A stretch of DNA of 5,818 nt, from positions 1 through 5,818 of the forward strand of contig JAFUKK010000079.1 in the NCBI GenBank assembly GCA_017473665.1. Reading direction: 5' to 3'. This DNA comes from Lachnospiraceae bacterium. GTDB taxonomy: Bacteria; Bacillota; Clostridia; Lachnospirales; Lachnospiraceae. Made by a program: the position numbers and the translations under genes. Positions 1 through 4,842 of this stretch are shown here, one piece after another. The notes under the pieces were generated by a model, which saw only the letters and a program-made list of their open reading frames with translations, searched no databases and was not told where the DNA came from. The first letter of the stretch is position 1; the number at the start of each line of letters is the position of its first letter.

Positions 1-1455
1 CTCGCTGATGACCTCTTTGGTCTCCTTTGCATGCTGCTCTAACAATGCAGCACGTTCCTTCATGCCTTCAGAATAATCACCCATGCTGCCGGAATTCTCT
101 ACGATATAAGCTGCATCCTCACTAATCAGCTGGGTCTTATCATCAATACGGGTCGCGTTCTGCTCAATATCAGCCAATGCTGAAGCCAACTGACGGGTAA
201 GATTTGATAAATCACTGGCAATAATATCCGATGCCTGCACGGTATCTGCCACCTCACCAGCTACCTTATCCAGTTTCAGGGAATTAATTCTAAGTAATCC
301 GCTTAAGGTCTGGAGTTTGTCCATGAACAGATTGATACTCTCTGCTATCAATCCCAGTTCATCATCATGTACCTTGGTCATACGTACAGTCAGGTCGCCG
401 TCACCGGACTGCAACTTGGAGACCGTACCCTTCAGTTCCTTACGAAGCTTTCTCAAAGGAAGTATCAGCTTCACAATCAAAAGAACTACTGTAACTAAAA
501 ATACGATAACCAGTATGTCGAAAATCACATTGTTCTGGGACATAGCAGCATGATATTTGGTATTTAACTGCTCTCCGTCCGCCTCAATCAACTGGTAAAG
601 CTCTGCTTCTGCAGCATCCACAGCCTCTAAGATGGTTGCCACTCCTGCACTCAATTCTTCCTTGGCAATCAGGGCTGCCTGTGCATTATTACGGTTTGCA
701 CTGTTTCCCAACAAACGAATAGCTACATCACTGAGCTGCTCATAGCCCTTGACCATAGCATCATAAGTAGCCTCATTCTCTTCCGTAACATATTCCTGAT
801 ATGCATCCACAGATGCTTTCAGTACTGCATCCTGTTTGCCTACGGAGGTAGCTGCTACGGCCATATCTGCATAGGTCACATAGGCTGCATGCTGTAAAAC
901 TTCCTGCTGCATCTTTAATGCATCCTCGCGCACCTGCCCCAAAGCCTGTATCTCCGGTATGTATTCCTGTATTGTGTTTACAGATGCATTCTTTATGCCG
1001 GTCATATGACCTGCCGCAGAAAATCCCATGTATATTGCAATCACACCCATTAACACTACCGGTATGGTAATCGAAATGCTGATACTGCGCAATTGCTTCA
1101 ACAGAGCCTGGCGACGAGCCTTGTTCTTACGATCCTTGGCACGGCGTTTCAGCATCTTGGCACGACGCTCTGCTGCCAGCTCTTCCGGTGTTTTAACCAC
1201 CTTTTCTTTCTTTACCTTGGGCACCTTCTCCTTGTTGTCCTTATTGACGCCCTTGGCAGCCTTTTCCTTTATAGGCTTTTCTTTTTTAGGCTTCTCTTTT
1301 ACAACTTTCTCTTTCACAACCTTTTCTTTTACAGGTTTCTCTTTTTTAATTTTCTCTTTTTTCTTTGCTTTCTTGGCATCTTTTGCCTCAACGGAAGTGG
1401 AGGCAAACTGTTCTACGCTGTTCTGTACTTCTGCGTCTTTATTCTTATTGAACAT
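1..1455 (-). CDS. Methyl-accepting chemotaxis protein, C-terminal part cut by window edge
   Basis: This is a transmembrane chemoreceptor that would control the CheA kinase. The first 485 residues are visible and the frame is still open at base 1. Residues 1-123 form a very basic cytoplasmic tail with KEK repeats. TM1 is about 124-146. A mostly helical, Ala/Glu-rich extracellular domain (about 147-308) resembles four-helix-bundle sensor domains. TM2 is about 309-333. A HAMP domain follows (about 331-385, with GDGDLTVR and DELGLIAESINLF), then the start of the helical signalling domain. The conserved hairpin tip that binds CheA/CheW lies outside the window, so the MCP call rests on TM-sensor-TM-HAMP order and the helical region after it. 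The start at 1455 has AAAGGAG nine bases upstream and overlaps the end of the solute-binding protein gene, which implies co-transcription and translational coupling. A HAMP protein with another output is a less likely alternative. Confidence 0.88.
   Translation of the reverse strand, partial: MFNKNKDAEVQNSVEQFASTSVEAKDAKKAKKKEKIKKEKPVKEKVVKEKVVKEKPKKEKPIKEKAAKGVNKDNKEKVPKVKKEKVVKTPEELAAERRAKMLKRRAKDRKNKARRQALLKQLRSISISITIPVVLMGVIAIYMGFSAAGHMTGIKNASVNTIQEYIPEIQALGQVREDALKMQQEVLQHAAYVTYADMAVAATSVGKQDAVLKASVDAYQEYVTEENEATYDAMVKGYEQLSDVAIRLLGNSANRNNAQAALIAKEELSAGVATILEAVDAAEAELYQLIEADGEQLNTKYHAAMSQNNVIFDILVIVFLVTVVLLIVKLILPLRKLRKELKGTVSKLQSGDGDLTVRMTKVHDDELGLIAESINLFMDKLQTLSGLLRINSLKLDKVAGEVADTVQASDIIASDLSNLTRQLASALADIEQNATRIDDKTQLISEDAAYIVENSGSMGDYSEGMKERAALLEQHAKETKEVISE
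1261..1365 (-). repeat. Seven tandem pentapeptide (xxKEK) repeats in the chemoreceptor N-terminal tail
   Basis: Residues 31-65 of the chemoreceptor read as seven consecutive five-residue units ending KEK: KKKEK, IKKEK, PVKEK, VVKEK, VVKEK, PKKEK and PIKEK. In DNA this is a degenerate 15-base tandem repeat. Related KEK units recur at about residues 75-86. The repeat encodes a highly charged, probably disordered or single-helix cytoplasmic segment in front of TM1. Its antisense gives a Phe/Ser-rich open frame that is not a gene. The function is unknown. Confidence 0.85.
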
Positions 1456-2812
1456 TTGCACTCACTCCTTTGTCTTCAATAGGTTCAAAAGCCGTACCAT
1501 TCAGTATTGCTTCCTGGAAAATCGGTACGATGGGTTTGAAATTATACACACGGTCTGCCGCTTCGATAATTAATTCTCCGCTTTCCTCATCACTTAGATC
1601 TTCATAGGGTTCAAAGTCATTCTCCAAAATCCACTGAGCAAGTCCTACCAATGCCTTTTCATATCCCGGCAATGCGTCAATGACAAAGGACTTACCTTCA
1701 ATGGCATTAATAGCCTTTATGATAGGATCAGAAGTTGCCTCCGTACTGGAAGCTACTGCCTTATTACAAGGTCTGTCACCATTTTCCTTCAATCTCAGTT
1801 TTTGACTTTCCTCATTAGTCAAATAAGAGGCCAGCTTATGTGCCCAATCCACATGGTCAGAATACGCATTCACACCCACCATGCGATAATCCAATTCCGT
1901 ACTCAGATTCATCTGACCATTCTGCACAATCAACGGTGGAATCTTAGTCACACCGCAATTATCACCCCAAATAGCCTTAATTTCATCATACCACTCTGAA
2001 TCGGCCAGGAAGACAACCACATCATCCGTCTTAGCAGCTTCCAAAGCTTCCTCCACGGTCATACTTGCAAATCCGGTACTATAATCCACATCTACAAGAC
2101 CCTGCATTATATAATCACAATGATAGGTACCACCCATGTGGTTAAATGTGGACTCATTGTGAGTACCATCCTCGCTGACCCTGATATACAAATCTCCGCC
2201 TGCCCAGAAATGATATATCAGTTCCGGGTCGCTTAAATCCATAGCATACAGCTTTTCTAATGTTTCCGTTTTGTACAAAATACTGTCAATACTGCCTCCT
2301 GCTTCCTGCGCAGTCACAAACTCCTTATTAAAAAAGAGTACATAACCACCCTCGGTAGCCATGGGATATGCATAGAGTTCCTTCTGGAAGCTTGCGCGCT
2401 CAAATGCCTTGGCAGATACCTCAAGTTCTACCATATCGGGCACCTGCACCGCTGACAATGCGCCTGCTGCCACCAAGGGCGCCAACTGCTTATTCCTAAA
2501 GATAAAGACATCTGCTGCCTTTGACATATCACTCAATACGGCATCCTTGCAGTCCTCTTCTTCTACTGCTTCTACCTTTATCTGGAACTGGGCCTGTCCG
2601 TCATATTCCTTTAAGAAATTATCTACCTGTTTCTTCAGCAGGGTACTATCCTCAGCTGATCCCCACACGGTAAGCTCCACAGGGCCGTTATCTGTCGCCT
2701 CTACCTGTTGGTCCACATTGGCAGATACTTGTTCCTGGTCTGTACTACCACAGCCTGCTAAACTGAAGGTCAGAGCCGTGGTCAGGACAAGTGCCAAAAC
2801 CTTTTTTGTCAT
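1445..2812 (-). CDS. Lipoprotein extracellular solute-binding protein, ABC family 1 type
   Basis: This 455-residue protein has a lipoprotein signal peptide: MTKK, a hydrophobic stretch, and lipobox LAGC with the lipidated Cys at 21. It should therefore be anchored to the outer face of the membrane. The mature part has the pattern of maltose/oligosaccharide-type binding proteins: PVELTVWGSAED at 44-55 as the first strand and helix, LAPLVAAGALS at 110-120, YAYPMATEGGYVLFFNKE at 147-164, and a C-terminal lobe with VDWAHKLASYLTNEESQ at 321-337. A carbohydrate ligand is the usual expectation for this family, but the ligand cannot be read from the sequence. The start has AAAGGAGG eight bases upstream and a promoter just beyond. 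No ABC permease or ATPase gene lies beside it; the next gene is a chemoreceptor whose ATG lies before this gene's stop. This suggests a sensing role in chemotaxis, although partner permeases could lie outside the window. Confidence 0.9.
   Translation of the reverse strand: MTKKVLALVLTTALTFSLAGCGSTDQEQVSANVDQQVEATDNGPVELTVWGSAEDSTLLKKQVDNFLKEYDGQAQFQIKVEAVEEEDCKDAVLSDMSKAADVFIFRNKQLAPLVAAGALSAVQVPDMVELEVSAKAFERASFQKELYAYPMATEGGYVLFFNKEFVTAQEAGGSIDSILYKTETLEKLYAMDLSDPELIYHFWAGGDLYIRVSEDGTHNESTFNHMGGTYHCDYIMQGLVDVDYSTGFASMTVEEALEAAKTDDVVVFLADSEWYDEIKAIWGDNCGVTKIPPLIVQNGQMNLSTELDYRMVGVNAYSDHVDWAHKLASYLTNEESQKLRLKENGDRPCNKAVASSTEATSDPIIKAINAIEGKSFVIDALPGYEKALVGLAQWILENDFEPYEDLSDEESGELIIEAADRVYNFKPIVPIFQEAILNGTAFEPIEDKGVSANVQ
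1465..1471 (-). promoter_or_regulatory. Ribosome binding site of the chemoreceptor, inside the upstream coding region
   Basis: The minus strand reads AAAGGAG, nine bases before the ATG at 1455. The site lies entirely within the last codons of the solute-binding protein gene, whose TAA stop (1447-1445) falls after the chemoreceptor ATG. The 11-base overlap ATGTTCAATAA fits translational coupling. Confidence 0.85.
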
Positions 2813-2820
2813 AACACCAG

Positions 2821-2828
2821 CCTCCTTT
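2821..2828 (-). promoter_or_regulatory. Ribosome binding site of the solute-binding protein
   Basis: The minus strand reads AAAGGAGG, a near-perfect Shine-Dalgarno sequence, eight bases before the ATG at 2812. It fixes the start and predicts high translation, as expected for an abundant surface lipoprotein. Confidence 0.9.
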
Positions 2829-2845
2829 ATGTGCTTTATATTCCT

Positions 2846-2874
2846 ATTATACTAGATAATAGTACCAAAGTCAT
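2846..2874 (-). promoter_or_regulatory. Predicted sigma-A-type promoter of the solute-binding protein / chemoreceptor unit
   Basis: The minus strand has a perfect -10 box TATAAT (2851-2846), a 17-base spacer and a -35-like ATGACT (2874-2869, four of six matches to TTGACA). Transcription would start near 2839, leaving a short leader of about 27 bases. The AT-rich stretch upstream may help polymerase binding. This promoter separates the solute-binding protein and chemoreceptor from the HPt gene, although read-through from upstream remains possible because no terminator is visible between them. Confidence 0.7.
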
Positions 2875-2933
2875 GTAAATTTTTGCCATTTTGTCACTTT
2901 TATTTGCTTTATTTGTGTCTTTTTTGTGATTTT
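2875..2933 (-). other. AT-rich spacer with roughly phased A-tracts upstream of the promoter
   Basis: On the minus strand this stretch is dominated by runs of four to six A. They are centred near 2932, 2922, 2899, 2890 and 2882, with shorter runs between them. The spacing is close to one helical turn for several of these, so the DNA may be curved or act as an UP element for the promoter at 2846-2874. No stem-loop followed by a T-run was found, so there is no intrinsic terminator for the HPt gene here. Confidence 0.4.
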
Positions 2934-3305
2934 TTACAACAGGCTGAGAATTGTTTGTAATTTTTCATAATTTTGTTGTAATACATCCCACTCTTCTCTC
3001 AGTCTGTCACTGTCTACAGGCTGTTCTTCACAGTATCGTAACAGTTCCGTAATCTCGCTGGCAGGTCGGCGCAAACTCTCCAATCCCAGATTGGCTGTCA
3101 CACCTTTCAGTGTATGTGCACAGCTGAAAGCTTCCTTATAATTACCGGCAGCCAGCCGTTCTTTCAGATGCCTGTAAGACGTATCCTCCGGAAATCTTTT
3201 CAGAAAACGTTCCAACAGTTCTTCCTTATTCATGAAACGCCCCAGCGTCTCCTCATATTCCATCCCGCAATCTTTTAAAGCTACGATTATATCTTGCGTC
3301 ATCAT
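2934..3305 (-). CDS. Orphan histidine phosphotransfer (HPt) domain protein
   Basis: This 123-residue soluble protein is essentially a single HPt domain. Such proteins carry a phosphoryl group on histidine between response-regulator receiver domains in multistep phosphorelays. The signature is AHTLKGVTANLGLESL at 63-78, with His64 as the expected phosphorylation site followed by the conserved Lys-Gly. The surrounding sequence is helical, and the length is normal for a stand-alone HPt. The start is the first of two adjacent ATG codons; AAGGGAG lies ten bases upstream of the first and thirteen from the second, which favours the first. The gene begins 19 bases after the antiporter stop with no terminator between, so the two are probably one transcript. 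No histidine kinase or receiver protein is present in the window, so its partners must be encoded elsewhere. Confidence 0.9.
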   Translation of the reverse strand: MMTQDIIVALKDCGMEYEETLGRFMNKEELLERFLKRFPEDTSYRHLKERLAAGNYKEAFSCAHTLKGVTANLGLESLRRPASEITELLRYCEEQPVDSDRLREEWDVLQQNYEKLQTILSLL

Positions 3306-3315
3306 TTGTCACATG

Positions 3316-3322
3316 CTCCCTT
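3316..3322 (-). promoter_or_regulatory. Ribosome binding site of the HPt gene
   Basis: The minus strand reads AAGGGAG, ten bases before the first ATG at 3305, and fills most of the 19-base gap after the antiporter TAG stop. An ATG at 3314 just after the site is followed at once by TGA, so it cannot start a gene. This selects 3305 as the start. Confidence 0.75.
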
Positions 3323-3324
3323 CT

Positions 3325-4644
3325 CTACTCCTGCTTCTTCTTTTTCTCAGGAATCAGAAAAATAAATACCAGCGAACTAATCAATAATACAAAAGGATAA
3401 TATAAATAGGGCATAATCTGGAACGCGGATACTTCCTGTCCCAGCTCCGTTGCCGCAGAAATAGCCACCAGCATCTGGGCACCATAGGGAATCACTCCCT
3501 GGAATATACAGGAAAAAGTATCCAGAATGGAAGCTGTCTTACGGGGAGATACCCCATAGTCCTCCGCCATCTCCTTGGCAATGGGATTGGCCATGACAAT
3601 CGCTACCGTATTATTGGCAGTAGCGACATCCATAGCACCTACCAAAAGGCCCATGCCCAGCTGGCCGCCCTTTTTACCTTTAAAAGTCTTTTTAATCCAG
3701 CCCAGTAAAGCAGCAAAGCCGCCATACTCCTGAATCAACGCACAAATAGCAGATACAAGAATCGCCACCATGGTGGTCTCAAACATGCCTGCCGCACCAT
3801 CGCCCATGCTCTTCAAAAGCAGCGTCGCCTCTGTAGCACCGGTAGCCAGCATGATGACAGCACCGGATACAATACCGATAAGCAATACCACAAATACATT
3901 AATACCGATGATGCCGCCGATAAGTACCAATACATAGGGAATAATCTGAATCAGGTTATAATCCTTTACAATCCCTTCCCCCACTTCCACACCAAAGGAA
4001 TGAATCAGGATAATCACCAGGGACACCAATGCGGCAGGCAATGCAATACCGAAATTTTCCCGGAACTTATCCTTCATGGCACAGCCCTGTCCGTTACAGG
4101 CCGCAATGGTAGTATCGGAAATAAAGGACAGATTGTCTCCAAACATAGCGCCCCCCATAACCGCACCGATACACAGGGGCAAACCAAAGCCCGAACCGGA
4201 AGCTACTGCCACTGCAATGGGAGTAATCAGGGTAATGGTTCCTACACTGGTACCCATTGCCAGGGATACAAAGCAGCTTACCAGAAACAACACTGCCACT
4301 GCAAATCTGGCAGGGATAACGGAAAGCAGGAAATACGCCACGCTTTCTGCACTGCTACGCCCCACTACGCCCACAAAAATACCTGCCACCATGAAAATCA
4401 ATATCATGGTCATAATGTTCTTATTACCTACACCCCGGGCCATCAGCTCCAGCTTATCATCGAATTTTACCTGACGGTTCTGCAGACAGGCCACCAGCAG
4501 AGCCACCAGAAATGCCACTACTATGGGAATATTATAAAAACCCATGGGAATCTTCATTCCGTACTCAAATAAAATACCTAATCCTAAATAAATGACTAAA
4601 AAAACCGCTATTGGCAAAAGTGCTATTCCGTTTGCCTTCTTCAT
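3325..4644 (-). CDS. NhaC-family Na+/H+ antiporter-like membrane permease
   Basis: This is an integral membrane protein of 439 residues with about 11-12 hydrophobic segments. It belongs to the NhaC-type antiporter family, whose members exchange Na+ for H+ or, in some branches, move organic acids or amino acids together with Na+ or H+. The family signature is GAMFGDNLSFISDTT at 165-179, with Asp170 and Asp177 inside the membrane region. Other conserved-looking stretches are MGTSVGTI (130-137), DVATANNTVAIV (339-350) and DTFSCIFQGVIPYGAQ (375-390). The C-terminus ends in a cytoplasmic-type basic tail (EKKKKQE). The start at 4644 is set by GGAGG eight bases upstream. An alternative TTG start at 4659 would overlap that ribosome binding site and is rejected. 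It is the first gene of a probable operon with the HPt gene. The transported substrate cannot be assigned from sequence alone. Confidence 0.88.
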   Translation of the reverse strand: MKKANGIALLPIAVFLVIYLGLGILFEYGMKIPMGFYNIPIVVAFLVALLVACLQNRQVKFDDKLELMARGVGNKNIMTMILIFMVAGIFVGVVGRSSAESVAYFLLSVIPARFAVAVLFLVSCFVSLAMGTSVGTITLITPIAVAVASGSGFGLPLCIGAVMGGAMFGDNLSFISDTTIAACNGQGCAMKDKFRENFGIALPAALVSLVIILIHSFGVEVGEGIVKDYNLIQIIPYVLVLIGGIIGINVFVVLLIGIVSGAVIMLATGATEATLLLKSMGDGAAGMFETTMVAILVSAICALIQEYGGFAALLGWIKKTFKGKKGGQLGMGLLVGAMDVATANNTVAIVMANPIAKEMAEDYGVSPRKTASILDTFSCIFQGVIPYGAQMLVAISAATELGQEVSAFQIMPYLYYPFVLLISSLVFIFLIPEKKKKQE

Positions 4645-4652
4645 TTCGTATA

Positions 4653-4657
4653 CCTCC
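4653..4657 (-). promoter_or_regulatory. Ribosome binding site that decides the antiporter start
   Basis: The minus strand reads GGAGG with eight bases to the ATG at 4644. A longer frame beginning at TTG (4659-4657) would place the start codon on this site and has no Shine-Dalgarno sequence of its own, so the ATG is preferred and the protein is five residues shorter than the longest reading. Confidence 0.88.
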
Positions 4658-4671
4658 AAATAAATAAATGC

Positions 4672-4704
4672 CCTGTCACTTGCTCTGTATCCCGAGCAGA
4701 CAGG
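4672..4704 (-). promoter_or_regulatory. Stem-loop in the predicted 5' leader of the antiporter mRNA
   Basis: On the minus strand CCTGTC-TGCTC pairs with GAGCA-(AGT)-GACAGG. This gives eleven base pairs interrupted by a three-base bulge on the 3' side, with an eight-base loop GGGATACA. It would begin about seven bases after the predicted transcription start and end 14 bases before the ribosome binding site. It could be a 5' stabilising hairpin, a protein-binding element, or a weak attenuator, since the bases after it are T-rich but broken (GCATTTATTTATTT). It matches no riboswitch class that I recognise. Confidence 0.5.
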
Positions 4705-4717
4705 CCGCCTATATTTT

Positions 4718-4746
4718 ATTATAAATTATTGTGCCATTGCAGGCAA
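4718..4746 (-). promoter_or_regulatory. Predicted sigma-A-type promoter of the antiporter-HPt operon
   Basis: The minus strand carries TATAAT (4723-4718), a 17-base spacer and TTGCCT (4746-4741, four of six matches to TTGACA). The predicted start site is near 4711, which gives a leader of about 67 bases. The -35 box sits inside a short inverted repeat and faces away from the cyclase promoter only 30 bases further right. Confidence 0.7.
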
Positions 4747-4747
4747 T
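4736..4747. repeat. Small inverted repeat overlapping the antiporter -35 box
   Basis: ATTGC-AG-GCAAT is a perfect five-base inverted repeat with a two-base centre. It covers the whole -35 element of the minus-strand promoter, a typical place for a repressor operator. A repeat of this size can occur by chance, so an operator role is only a suggestion. Confidence 0.3.
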
Positions 4748-4776
4748 CCTTTTTCGACTGTTTTCTGCATGTAGCA

Positions 4777-4806
4777 TTGACAATTATATGTAAAAGCGAG
4801 TAAAAT
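4777..4806 (+). promoter_or_regulatory. Predicted sigma-A-type promoter of the diguanylate cyclase gene
   Basis: The plus strand has a perfect -35 TTGACA (4777-4782), an 18-base spacer and -10 TAAAAT (4801-4806, five of six matches). Transcription would start near 4813, about 30 bases before the ATG. The -35 box lies in the small palindrome ATTGACAAT. It is arranged back to back with the antiporter promoter. Confidence 0.72.
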
Positions 4807-4829
4807 TAAATTGACCCCTTTACCAAAGA

Positions 4830-4836
4830 AAAGGAG
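4830..4836 (+). promoter_or_regulatory. Ribosome binding site of the diguanylate cyclase gene
   Basis: AAAGGAG lies six bases before the ATG at 4843. A nearer ATG at 4838 runs into TGA after two codons, so 4843 is the start. Upstream CCTTT (4817-4821) could pair with AAAGG of this site in a weak five-base hairpin, too slight to call a regulatory switch. Confidence 0.82.
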
Positions 4837-4842
4837 AATGAA

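Noticed and set aside
1028..1573. A plus-strand open frame with a striking Phe/Ser-rich repeat
   Set aside because: It is antisense to the chemoreceptor's lysine-rich KEK repeats (TTC/TTT opposite AAG/GAA). It has no ribosome binding site, and the minus frame has clear domain structure.
2409..2855. A Ser/Thr-rich plus-strand frame opposite the solute-binding protein
   Set aside because: It is antisense to the signal peptide and N-terminal domain of a clear lipoprotein gene and reads as composition shadow.
2875..2936. Possible intrinsic terminator after the HPt gene
   Set aside because: The transcribed strand is A-rich rather than T-rich here and no GC stem precedes a T-run.
4000..4572. Two long plus-strand open frames opposite the antiporter gene
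   Set aside because: Their translations are low-complexity (His/Gln/Gly-rich or Pro/Thr-rich), lack domains, and lie opposite a well-supported NhaC-family coding sequence.
4645..4659. A longer antiporter start at TTG 4659
   Set aside because: The TTG overlaps the GGAGG that serves the ATG at 4644 and has no Shine-Dalgarno sequence of its own.
4807..4842. Possible c-di-GMP riboswitch in the cyclase leader
   Set aside because: The predicted leader is only about 30 bases, too short for either known class, and only a weak five-base hairpin is possible.
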